From an uncultured Oscillibacter sp. (lineage in GTDB: Bacteria > Bacillota > Clostridia > Oscillospirales > Oscillospiraceae): 20,783 bases of DNA. A program made the position numbers and the translations under genes. The first letter of the stretch is position 1. Each line of letters starts with the position of its first letter. The stretch covers positions 1 to 20,783 of the forward strand of contig UQUC01000035.1 of assembly GCA_900544105.1 (NCBI GenBank). Reading direction: 5' to 3'. The notes beneath the pieces are model-generated. The model did no database searches, was not told the origin of the DNA, and saw only the letters and a program-made list of their open reading frames with translations. Below, piece after piece: positions 14,180-20,783 of this stretch.

Positions 14180-15689
14180 ACACATTGTTTTCAATCCAAC
14201 TCCGTGAGCGCTCCACCGCCCGATGCCAGCGAGCCAGATCCGCCAGACACGCTTCCTCCCCCCGCCGGGGGCGGAACACGCACTGGCTGCGGCGCAGGGC
14301 TGCCAATTCGTCAAAGCCGTGCCACACGCCTACGGCCAGTCCTGCCAGCGCCGCAGCGCCGAAGGCGGTGGTCTCCACCTGAGTGGGCCGGTCCACCGGC
14401 AGCCGCAGCAGATCCGCCTGGATCTGCATGAGAATATCGCTGACGGACGCGCCGCCGTCCACTCTCAATTCCGTCAGGGGACAGGGGGCGTCGGCGTTCA
14501 TCACCCGCACCAGATCAGCGGTCTGATAGGCGATGCACTCCAGCACTGCCCGGGCAATATGGGCCTTGGTACTGCCCCGTGTCAGGCCTACAATGGTGCC
14601 CCGGGCGTACATATCCCAATAGGGCGCGCCCAGGCCGGTAAAGGCGGGCACCACCACAACGCCGCCGCTGTCCGGTACGCTCTCCGCCAACCGATCGCAC
14701 TCCGGGGCACTCTGAATCAGTCCCAGCTCATCCCGGAGCCACTGGATAGTGCTGCCGGCGTTGAACACGCTGCCCTCCAAGGCGTAGACGGTTTTCCCCG
14801 CCACCTGCCAGCCCACGCTGGTCACAAGGCCGCTGCGGGACCGCACAGGCGTATCGCCCACGTTCATCAGGGTGAAGCAGCCGGTCCCGTAGGTGTTCTT
14901 CGCCTGACCGGGAATAAAGCAGGCCTGTCCGAACAGGGCGGACTGCTGATCGCCCGCGCTGCCGCACACCGGGATACCCGCCAGATCCTCCAACCCCGGC
15001 AAACCGGAAGCCAGATGACCGTAGACCTCGCTGTTGGATTTCGGCTCCGGCAGCAGGTCCATGGGGATGTCCAGCGCGGCGCAAAGCGCCGGGTCCCATT
15101 GCAGGGTGTGGATATTGAACAGCATGGTACGGCTGGCGTTGGAATAATCCGTCACATGGACCTTCCCGCCGGTCAGGTTCCAGATGAGCCAGCTATCCAC
15201 CGTTCCGGCGCACAATTCTCCCCGCTCCGCCCGCTGGCGGACGCCGGGAACGTGATCCATGATCCACTTCAGCTTCGTACCGGAAAAATAGGCGTCGATC
15301 AGCAGGCCGGTCTTTTCCGTCACCATTTCCCCCAGACCGTCAGCCTTCAGCCGATCGCAGATCTCCGCCGTCCGGCGGCACTGCCACACGATAGCGTTAT
15401 ACACCGGCTGTCCCGTCCGGCGGTCCCACAGGATCGCCGTCTCCCGCTGGTTGGTGATGCCGACGCCGGCAATGGCCTTGGGGTCGATGTGGGCGGCGTC
15501 CACAGCCTCAGACAGCGCCCGGACCGTGGTGGCCCAGATCTCCATGGGATCGTGCTCCACCCATCCCGGCTGAGGGAAGATCTGCCGGAAGGGATATTGG
15601 GCCTTTGATACGATCTCTCCCCGGCTGTTGAACAGAATGGCCCGGGAGGTGGTGGTCCCTTGATCCAGTGCAGCGATATAGGTCTCCAT
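14178..15689 (-). CDS. glpK: Glycerol kinase
   Basis: This 503-residue FGGY-family sugar kinase phosphorylates glycerol to glycerol 3-phosphate with ATP. Visible motifs are AALDQGTTTSRAILF (phosphate loop), PGWVEHDP, GITNQRET and WQCRRT (glycerol-binding Arg), GTVDSWLIWNLTGG, CGSAGDQQSALFGQ, NTYGTGCF and VDGGASVSDILMQ. Length and order are those of bacterial GlpK. The start at 15689 was chosen over 15716 because GAGGAGG lies 7 nt before it and METYIAALDQG is a standard N-terminus. Many Gram-positive GlpK carry a phospho-accepting His in a loop before GDQQ; here that stretch (SEVYGHLASGLPGLEDL) lacks the YHFYG-type motif, so PTS control is probably absent. The gene is divergent from a lipase-like hydrolase. 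No glpF or glpD is adjacent. Confidence 0.96.
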   Translation of the reverse strand: METYIAALDQGTTTSRAILFNSRGEIVSKAQYPFRQIFPQPGWVEHDPMEIWATTVRALSEAVDAAHIDPKAIAGVGITNQRETAILWDRRTGQPVYNAIVWQCRRTAEICDRLKADGLGEMVTEKTGLLIDAYFSGTKLKWIMDHVPGVRQRAERGELCAGTVDSWLIWNLTGGKVHVTDYSNASRTMLFNIHTLQWDPALCAALDIPMDLLPEPKSNSEVYGHLASGLPGLEDLAGIPVCGSAGDQQSALFGQACFIPGQAKNTYGTGCFTLMNVGDTPVRSRSGLVTSVGWQVAGKTVYALEGSVFNAGSTIQWLRDELGLIQSAPECDRLAESVPDSGGVVVVPAFTGLGAPYWDMYARGTIVGLTRGSTKAHIARAVLECIAYQTADLVRVMNADAPCPLTELRVDGGASVSDILMQIQADLLRLPVDRPTQVETTAFGAAALAGLAVGVWHGFDELAALRRSQCVFRPRRGEEACLADLARWHRAVERSRSWIENNV

Positions 15690-15731
15690 TGGGTTTCCTC
15701 CTCTGGTAATTTTCAAAAAAGCGTGTTACAC

Positions 15732-15755
15732 TATGATAAACCGTATTTTATCATA
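15732..15755. promoter_or_regulatory. 24-bp dyad between glpK and the hydrolase gene
   Basis: TATGATAAA (15732-15740) and TTTATCATA (15747-15755) are perfect 9-bp inverted arms around 6 nt, in the 83-bp divergent intergenic region. Each arm contains TATGAT, a possible -10 box, one for each direction, so one bound protein could control both genes. -35 boxes are weak (TTTTCA on plus). Confidence 0.5.
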
Positions 15756-15772
15756 CACAGGAGGAAATTTCC

Positions 15773-16711
15773 ATGGTGAAACGTGAATTTACCTTTCCGT
15801 CTGCCGACGGCAAAACCGCCATTCACGCCGTGGAGTGGCTGCCGGAGGGCGCGCCTCGGGCTGTCCTGCAAATCGCCCACGGCGTTTCGGAATATGTGCT
15901 GCGGTACGAGGACTTCGCCAGGTATCTGACGGAGCGGGGCTTTGCCGTGGTGGGCAACGACCATTTAGGCCACGGCCTGTCGGTCTCTGACGGCGCGCCC
16001 CGGCTGTACTTTGGTCCCAAGGGCAGCTGGAACTGGGTGGTGGAGGACATGGAGCAGCTCCGGAAGCTGACCCACCGTCATTTCCCCAACCTGCCCTATT
16101 TCCTGCTGGGACACTCCATGGGCTCCTTCCTGACCCGGACTTATCTCATCCGCTATCCCGGCACGGTGGACGGCGCCATTATCATGGGCACTGGCTACAT
16201 GAGCGCCGCATCCACGACGGCAAGTCTGGCCGTTATCCATGCCGAATGTCTGCGAAACGGCGAATCCAGGCCCAGCGCTGTGGCCACAAAAGCCTCCTTC
16301 GGCATTTACAACCGCCGCTTCGCCCCCAACCGCACAAGCATGGATTGGCTGTCCCTGAACCCGGACAACGTGGACGCTTATCTGAAGGACCCGCTGTGTC
16401 AGGGCAACGCCTCGGCGGGGCTGTTCCGGGAAATGCTCTCCGGTATCCGCTTCGTCTGCAAGGAGGACAACATCCGCAAAATGAACCACCATACCCCCAT
16501 CCTCTTCATCTCCGGGGCCATGGATATGGTGGGCGACTGCTCCAAGGGCGTGGAGCGGGCCGCTGCCGCTTTCCAGCGGGCCGGGATGCGGGACGTGACA
16601 GTGAAGTTCTACCCGGAGCTGCGCCACGAGGTCTTGAAGGAGGATTGCCGGGAGCAGGTCTACGATGACATCGACCGCTGGCTGGAGGGTAAGCTGGCGG
16701 GCGTCCGCTGA
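15773..16711 (+). CDS. Alpha/beta hydrolase, monoacylglycerol-lipase-like
   Basis: This 312-residue cytoplasmic serine hydrolase is of the Hydrolase_4 (monoacylglycerol lipase / lysophospholipase) type. The oxyanion region reads IAHGVSEYVLRYEDFARYL, the classic HG-E-S-RY pattern, with GNDHLGHGLS next. The nucleophile is in LLGHSMGS; the acid is the Asp of ISGAMDMVGD; the catalytic His is in YPELRHEVLKE. The family splits glycerol esters, and the divergent glpK would use the freed glycerol, a context that supports a glycerolipid substrate (inference). AGGAGG lies 8 nt before the ATG. It is a single-gene unit ended by a hairpin at 16736-16764. Confidence 0.88.
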   Translation: MVKREFTFPSADGKTAIHAVEWLPEGAPRAVLQIAHGVSEYVLRYEDFARYLTERGFAVVGNDHLGHGLSVSDGAPRLYFGPKGSWNWVVEDMEQLRKLTHRHFPNLPYFLLGHSMGSFLTRTYLIRYPGTVDGAIIMGTGYMSAASTTASLAVIHAECLRNGESRPSAVATKASFGIYNRRFAPNRTSMDWLSLNPDNVDAYLKDPLCQGNASAGLFREMLSGIRFVCKEDNIRKMNHHTPILFISGAMDMVGDCSKGVERAAAAFQRAGMRDVTVKFYPELRHEVLKEDCREQVYDDIDRWLEGKLAGVR

Positions 16712-16735
16712 GGCGCTTCCCTTTCTGTTTTACAA

Positions 16736-16764
16736 ACCGGGCTGCTTTTTGCAGTCCGGTTTTT
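16736..16764 (+). terminator. Terminator after the hydrolase gene
   Basis: ACCGGGCTGC (16736-16745) pairs with GCAGTCCGGT (16751-16760), including one G-T, around a T5 loop and followed by TTTT. It starts 25 bp after the stop codon. Confidence 0.8.
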
Positions 16765-16774
16765 CATCTTCCTC

Positions 16775-16829
16775 TTGACATTATCGATATTCGATAGTAT
16801 GCTGTAAGCAGAAATATCGAATATCGATA
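16775..16829 (+). promoter_or_regulatory. Promoter and duplicated operator of the padR-DUF2812 operon
   Basis: TTGACA (16775-16780) and TATGCT (16798-16803) are 17 nt apart. TATCGATATTCGATA (16782-16796) fills the spacer, and its exact reverse complement TATCGAATATCGATA lies at 16815-16829. PadR proteins commonly repress their own operon, so these are probably PadR sites; binding is inferred. Confidence 0.75.
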
Positions 16830-16845
16830 GTAGGGAGGCTGAACT

Positions 16846-17175
16846 GTGGCCCGGGAGAAATTTCAAACACTGACGGAGCAGATGTTCTATGTGCTGCTGA
16901 CCCTCCGGGAGGAATGCTGCGGCACCGACGTGATGGCCCGCATCTCCAATCTCACCCAGGGCCGGGTGACGGTAGGCCCCGGCACCCTCTACAACCTGCT
17001 GGACAGCTTTCAGGCTGCCGGCTGGATCATGGAGACGAAAACCGAGGGCCGCAAGCGGAGCTATCTCATCACCCCCGCCGGGGAACAGGCATTGGCTGAG
17101 GAATACCAGCGGCTGCAAATTCTCTCGGAGGATTACCGCAGCTACATGGGCCGGAGAGGAGAGATCGAATCATGA
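16846..17175 (+). CDS. PadR family transcriptional regulator
   Basis: This 109-residue short-type PadR repressor is a winged helix with a brief C-terminal helix for dimerisation. Family hallmarks are LTEQMFYVLLTLREE (helix 1), GPGTLYNLLDSFQAAGWI (recognition helix) and RKRSYLITPAGEQAL (wing and following helix). It starts with GTG at 16846, with AGGGAGG 7 nt upstream. The last 4 nt overlap the DUF2812 gene start (ATGA), pointing to one transcript and coupled translation. It probably represses its own operon through the two 15-bp sites at the promoter; the inducing signal is unknown. Confidence 0.92.
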   Translation: MAREKFQTLTEQMFYVLLTLREECCGTDVMARISNLTQGRVTVGPGTLYNLLDSFQAAGWIMETKTEGRKRSYLITPAGEQALAEEYQRLQILSEDYRSYMGRRGEIES

Positions 17176-18656
17176 AGCTTTTTGACAGACAGAAAAAACG
17201 GGAGATCAATCTCTACGCTTACTATGACCACGCCGGGATCGTCCGCCATCTGGAGGATATGGCCCGTCAGGGCTGGCAGCTGGAAAAGGCCGGATCCGTG
17301 TTCTGGACCTACCGGCGGTGCAAACCGGCAGAGCTGCACTACGCCGTGGTGTACTTTTCCAAGGCCAGTCAGTTTGACCCGGAGCCGCCGGCGGAGCAGC
17401 GGGAGTTCTGGGAGCTGTGCAAAGCTACCGGCTGGGAGCTGGTGACCAACCGCTACCAGATGCAGATCTTCCGCAATCCCGCGCCGGACGCCATCCCTAT
17501 TGAGACGGACCCTGTGGTACAGGTGGAAAATGTCCGCGCCGCCATGAAGAAGGGCTCCGTCCGGGGCGACTGGTGGCTGCTGGCCGGTTCCCTGCTTCAG
17601 CTCTGGCTGCAATTCCGCTCTGCCTACACCATCCGGGATCTGCTGCTAAGCACTTTTACCCTGTCGGCTATTCTCATCTGGCTAATGCTGGGCATCAAGG
17701 CCGTCGTGGAGCTGATCGGCTACTACCGCTGGTGCCGAAAGGCCCGGACCGCCGCCGAGGAAGAAGGCGTTCTGCTCTCGCCCCGGACCCGTAAATGGTG
17801 GCAGATCTTGCAGATCCTTGGTCTCCTCGTTATTTTCACCGTTGGCCTGCCGCTCCTGCTGCTGGGTCCTTCCCTCAGTCCGTCTACCCGTATGGTCATT
17901 TTGGTCAGCTTTTTCTGCTACGCAGTACTGCTACTGATCATCTACGGCAGCCGGCAGCTCATGAAGAAAAAGGGCTTCTCCGCCGAAGCGAATATGGGGT
18001 TTAACATCCTGATTGCCGTGATCGGCTCCCTTGTCCTTATGGGCGGTCTTGTCTGGACGGGCTTTCGCGTTGCCAAGACCCCCTCGCTCCAGGGCCATGT
18101 CAACGCGGAGACCCGTACCTCACCCGCCTCCCCTGCCGGTGACACGGAGCACACCTACACCGTCTACCACGATCCCCTGCCCCTGACGGTGGAGGATCTG
18201 GTCGGAGAAACAGTCTACAAGGACTATTCCTGTTACCGGGCCGTTGAAGGCACACCGCTGATGACGGCATACAGCTGCCGGCAGGAGGTTCCCTATGTGT
18301 TCAACGTCTCTGAGGAGGACGGCCCGGAGCTGCTCTATGAGATCTATGAGGTAAAGCTGGACTGTCTCTACGAGCCGGTGAAGCAATCCTTCTTCACGGA
18401 CACGGTTTACAATATCCCCGGCAGGTTCAAATTTGCGGTTTCCCAAAGCTGGACGTCGGTGGACGCCGCCCCCTGGGGCGCTTTGGACGCTTACCGGTTC
18501 ATCCGGGAGGACAACACGCCCATCGGGAATTTCCTGCTCTGCTACGCCGACCGCTTCGTGGAGATCCGGTTTGACCCCTGGTATGACGGAGCCGCGCCCA
18601 CTGAAAAGCAAATGGCACTGGTAGGAGCGGTATTGGGCAGCGGGCCGCTGTCCTGA
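17172..18656 (+). CDS. DUF2812 domain membrane protein, partner of PadR
   Basis: This 494-residue protein starts with a DUF2812 domain (about 10-110: INLYAYYDHAGIVRHLEDMARQGWQL and RYQMQIFRN). Five hydrophobic segments follow at about 133-149, 157-183, 211-232, 240-259 and 275-298. A soluble C-terminal part (about 300-494) probably faces outside if the first domain is inside. DUF2812 proteins are typically found right behind a short PadR, as here with a 4-nt overlap, but have no established biochemical role. The pair resembles stress-responsive membrane modules; that is inference. The C-terminal region is longer than I expect for the basic family and I do not recognise it. A strong bidirectional terminator follows. 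Confidence 0.85.
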   Translation: MKLFDRQKKREINLYAYYDHAGIVRHLEDMARQGWQLEKAGSVFWTYRRCKPAELHYAVVYFSKASQFDPEPPAEQREFWELCKATGWELVTNRYQMQIFRNPAPDAIPIETDPVVQVENVRAAMKKGSVRGDWWLLAGSLLQLWLQFRSAYTIRDLLLSTFTLSAILIWLMLGIKAVVELIGYYRWCRKARTAAEEEGVLLSPRTRKWWQILQILGLLVIFTVGLPLLLLGPSLSPSTRMVILVSFFCYAVLLLIIYGSRQLMKKKGFSAEANMGFNILIAVIGSLVLMGGLVWTGFRVAKTPSLQGHVNAETRTSPASPAGDTEHTYTVYHDPLPLTVEDLVGETVYKDYSCYRAVEGTPLMTAYSCRQEVPYVFNVSEEDGPELLYEIYEVKLDCLYEPVKQSFFTDTVYNIPGRFKFAVSQSWTSVDAAPWGALDAYRFIREDNTPIGNFLLCYADRFVEIRFDPWYDGAAPTEKQMALVGAVLGSGPLS

Positions 18657-18672
18657 CGAAAATTCCATACAA

Positions 18673-18713
18673 AAAACCACTACCCGGAGTAGATTTCTCC
18701 GGGTAGTGGTTTT
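18673..18713. terminator. Bidirectional terminator between DUF2812 and the patatin chimera
   Basis: CCACTACCCGGAG (18677-18689) pairs perfectly with CTCCGGGTAGTGG (18697-18709). A4 before and T4 after give a U tract on both strands. It serves both convergent genes. Confidence 0.88.
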
Positions 18714-18724
18714 CGTTGCACTTA

Positions 18725-19495
18725 TTAATCGTCCAGCTTTTCCAGCGCGGCCTTGGCGGCCATCTGCTCGGCCTCTTTCTTGCTGCGGCCGCTGCCCGCG
18801 CCCACGGGGGTGCCGTTCAGGTCCACCTCCATGAAGAAGCGCTTGTCGTGGTCGGGGCCCTCCTCGCCCACCAGGCGATAGTGCAGCACCTGGCCGCTCT
18901 GCCGCTGGACCAGCTCCTGAAGGGCGGTCTTGTGGTCCCGGGGCTTGGTCAGCCCGGCCACCTCACGGCTGAGGATATATTTCTGGATGATCTTCCGGGC
19001 GGAGCCGATGCCCCCGTCCAGATAGGGCTGGCCGCCCAGGTGATAGATGGGGAACATCAGGGGCATGGCGCAGGTGGCCTGGAGCAGCGTGGACTCCCGG
19101 TCCCGCCGGGGCACGGGGAAATACTCCGCCTTGCCCGTGTTCAGGTTGGTCACCACCGCCTCCACCTGGCCGGGCCAGGCCTCAAAGGCGTCGTAATCGA
19201 AGGGGATGAGCTGGTTGGGAATGGTGTCATAGGCGAACTTCAGGCCGAAATAGCTCCGGTTGTTTTTATCCGCCAGATTCCGCATGCCCATATACCGGTG
19301 GTCCCGGGCATAGGTGGTGACCACCTTCAAGTTCCGCCGGGGCTGGCGGGACAGATAGCTCACGCCATAGGCGATGCCGGCGGACACACCCACCAGATAG
19401 TCGGGCATCACGTCCTGCTCCAGCAGGGCGTCGCACACGCCGCTGGAGAAAATGGCCCGCAGGGCCCCGCCTTCCAATACGATCCCTTTTTTCAT
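18725..19495 (-). CDS. Chimeric protein: patatin-like phospholipase N-terminus joined to the RNase III C-terminus
   Basis: The 256 residues read as two families. Residues 1-162 are patatin: GIVLEGGALRAIF oxyanion loop, nucleophile S38 in GVSAG, and the Asp of the catalytic dyad D160 in YLDGG. Normal bacterial patatins continue with about 90-120 more residues (DGGIADSIP onward); these are missing. Residues about 158-256 are instead the end of RNase III: YLDGGIGSARKIIQKYIL (last helices of the nuclease domain), then DHKTALQELVQ and GRSKKEAEQMAAKAALEKL, a complete dsRNA-binding domain. The RNase III catalytic motif (ERLEFLGD) is absent. The join sits in YLDGG, which both families carry, so it could arise by recombination at short homology, or be a mis-assembly. 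The start at 19495 has AGAGAGG 7 nt upstream. Patatins cleave acyl esters of lipids; whether this one folds is unknown. Confidence 0.8.
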   Translation of the reverse strand: MKKGIVLEGGALRAIFSSGVCDALLEQDVMPDYLVGVSAGIAYGVSYLSRQPRRNLKVVTTYARDHRYMGMRNLADKNNRSYFGLKFAYDTIPNQLIPFDYDAFEAWPGQVEAVVTNLNTGKAEYFPVPRRDRESTLLQATCAMPLMFPIYHLGGQPYLDGGIGSARKIIQKYILSREVAGLTKPRDHKTALQELVQRQSGQVLHYRLVGEEGPDHDKRFFMEVDLNGTPVGAGSGRSKKEAEQMAAKAALEKLDD

Positions 19496-19529
19496 TGCTG
19501 AACCTCTCTTTGAATTTGCATAGTGTGGT

Positions 19530-19690
19530 TGCATCCCTCAGTCATCGCCTTGCGGCGATGACAGCTTGCCCTACCCTTTTTGTCCCTACGGGACATTTCC
19601 CCCTGACAGGGGGAATCGGCCCCTGAGAGGGGAGCCTTTTTTCCGCTGCAGCGGGGTTCACCCCTCAGGCCCTTCGGGCCAGTGCTTGAC
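19530..19690. repeat. Cluster of small hairpins, intergenic repeat
   Basis: Between the chimera and the MATE gene several perfect stem-loops follow one another: GTCATCGCC/GGCGATGAC (19541-19562), TGTCCC/GGGACA (19581-19595), TTCCCCCTG/CAGGGGGAA (19597-19615), a GGCCCCT/AGGGGAGCC pair (19618-19636) and GGCCC-TTC-GGGCC (about 19668-19680). No gene is visible. The style matches palindromic intergenic repeats common in Oscillospiraceae genomes (from memory). A minus-strand ORF across it is not coding. Confidence 0.6.
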
Positions 19691-19693
19691 AGA

Positions 19694-19723
19694 ACGGCCC
19701 GCCGGAATGTTCCGGCGGGCCGT
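19694..19723 (-). terminator. Hairpin after the MATE gene
   Basis: ACGGCCCGCCGGAA and TTCCGGCGGGCCGT form a perfect 14-bp stem 7 bp past the MATE stop. The tail on the minus strand (TCTGTC) is not U-rich, so it may act as a weak or 3'-end-protecting terminator. Confidence 0.55.
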
Positions 19724-19730
19724 TTGCGCT

Positions 19731-20783
19731 TTATTCTGCTTTTTCCTTGAAGACGCTTGCCTTTTTCCATGCGCCGCTCCGGTAATACAGCAGCAGGATC
19801 ACGCTGCACAGCACCCAGCCTGCCGGATAGCCCATCGCCACCGGGAGGACCGTCCCCCAGACCCGGTAGACGATCATCAGGTAGATCTGCCGGAACAGCA
19901 CGAACGAGCCCAGCATGATCAGCATGCAGCTGCGTGAATCACCCGCGCCGCGCAGCGAACCGGAGATGATCTGGTTGATGCAGATGACCAGATAAAACGG
20001 AGAAATGAACCGGATGAACAGCGTCCCGTAGCGCAGGACCTCCGGCTCCTGATTGAACAGGCTGATGAGCTGCGGCGACAGAAGCATCAGCGGCAGCAGC
20101 ACCACCACCGTGACCGCCTCCGACAATAAAAGCGCCGTCCGGGTCCCCTTTTTCGCGCGGGCGTGGTCGCCCGCACCAAGATTCTGCCCGACGAAGGTCG
20201 TCACCGCCAGCGAGATCGTCGTGATGGGCAGGAGCGCGAAGGAATCGATCTTGTTATACGACGTCCAGCCAGCCATGCAGTCCGCGCCGAAGCGGTTGAT
20301 ATAGGACTGCACAAAAATATTGGAAAACGCCGTGACCGCCAGCTGCACCGCCGACGGCAGGCCCAGCGCGCAGATGCTGCCGAGCATGTTCTTCTCCAGC
20401 CGGACCGCCCGCCATTCGATGCGGTAATCGCCCCTCGACCGCGTCAGCACGAGCAGCACCAGCGCCGCCGAGGCGAACTGCGCGAGGATCGTCGCGATCG
20501 CCACACCCGCGACGCCCATATGAAATACCGCCACGAACAGCAAATCGAGGACCGTGTTCGTCACCGCCGAGAAGATCAGGAAATACAGCGGCCGTCTGGT
20601 GTCGCCGACGGCGCGCAGGATGCCCGCGCCCATGTTGTACAGCAGCAGTCCGCTCAGTCCGGCAAAATAGATCTGCAGATACTCGCTCGCATGCGCAAGC
20701 ACCTCCTCCGGCGTTTGCATCATCCGCAGCAGCGCGGGCGTCAGCACCACGCCGAGCACGCTCAGCACAATGCTCATCAGGAT
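19731..20783 (-). CDS. MATE family efflux transporter, N-terminus cut by the window end
   Basis: About 350 residues are visible of an expected 440-460; the frame stays open to the window edge, so the start is outside. At least nine hydrophobic segments are seen. Family features are GLLLYNMGAGILRAVGDTRRPL (conserved GD-R loop), a second matching NQIISGSLRGAGDSRSC in the other half, and FVGQNLGAGDHARAKKG (the VGQN-GA signature of the C-terminal half). MATE proteins export cationic compounds or drugs using a Na+ or H+ gradient; the substrate cannot be told. Repeated halves show the usual internal duplication. It is followed by a hairpin, a repeat cluster and the patatin chimera, so it is probably not in one operon with it. 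Confidence 0.93.
   Translation of the reverse strand: MLMSIVLSVLGVVLTPALLRMMQTPEEVLAHASEYLQIYFAGLSGLLLYNMGAGILRAVGDTRRPLYFLIFSAVTNTVLDLLFVAVFHMGVAGVAIATILAQFASAALVLLVLTRSRGDYRIEWRAVRLEKNMLGSICALGLPSAVQLAVTAFSNIFVQSYINRFGADCMAGWTSYNKIDSFALLPITTISLAVTTFVGQNLGAGDHARAKKGTRTALLLSEAVTVVVLLPLMLLSPQLISLFNQEPEVLRYGTLFIRFISPFYLVICINQIISGSLRGAGDSRSCMLIMLGSFVLFRQIYLMIVYRVWGTVLPVAMGYPAGWVLCSVILLLYYRSGAWKKASVFKEKAE

Noticed and set aside
14178..15608. Plus-strand 461-codon ORF opposite glpK
   Set aside because: It is an antisense shadow with no domain, and glpK on the other strand is complete.
19492..19809. 105-codon minus-strand ORF across the hairpin cluster
   Set aside because: It is built from palindromic repeat sequence, is very basic and low in hydrophobic residues, and overlaps the MATE 3' end.

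Overview
The window is about 20.8 kb of GC-rich DNA (high by eye, not computed) with Firmicutes-style signals: strong GGAGG ribosome-binding sites, sigma-A type promoters, and GTG and TTG starts. The protein set fits a low-oxygen gut member of the Clostridia, most likely Oscillospiraceae. It includes an SLH-anchored surface protein, PadR/DUF2812 and Crp/Fnr proteins of clostridial type, and Clostridia-like intergenic hairpin repeats. The family-level placement is inference. Most genes lie on the minus strand. No rRNA, tRNA or CRISPR array was seen.

Layout. 1-235: the first codons of a minus-strand gene cut by the window edge, its promoter and dyad, and a hairpin terminator. 236-6742: a 2168-residue secreted SLH protein with a roughly 470-residue internal duplication and an embedded DUF3783-like segment. 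It is preceded by a near-consensus promoter and a 5' leader that folds on an 18-bp inverted repeat. 6973-8019: a scar of an integrative element, made of a helicase cut after its P-loop and the last codons of the gene upstream of it. 8076-8300: a degenerate 45-bp tandem repeat that runs into the 3' end of a Crp/Fnr regulator gene. 9177-9608: a CBS-pair protein, divergent from the regulator, with a 17-bp palindrome at its promoter.

9725-11737: a membrane-anchored UshA-type 5'-nucleotidase. Upstream is a 210-bp palindromic element with about 40-bp terminal inverted repeats, lying in the leader of a perfect-consensus promoter. 12044-13336: diaminopimelate decarboxylase (lysA). 13671-14090: a small zinc-ribbon protein. 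14178-15689: glycerol kinase (glpK), divergent from a monoacylglycerol-lipase-like hydrolase at 15773-16711. The two share an intergenic dyad and could form a short glycerolipid salvage path (lipase releases glycerol, kinase phosphorylates it).

16846-18656: a PadR regulator overlapping a DUF2812 membrane protein, with a duplicated 15-bp operator at the promoter. 18725-19495: the most striking gene, an in-frame chimera of a patatin-like phospholipase N-terminus and the C-terminal dsRNA-binding end of RNase III, joined at the motif YLDGG that both families share. 19530-19723: a chain of small hairpins. 19731-20783: a MATE-type transporter cut by the window end.

The best candidates for something new are the patatin/RNase III chimera, the structured leader of the giant surface protein, the 45-bp repeat fused to the Crp/Fnr 3' end, and the palindromic element in the nucleotidase leader.
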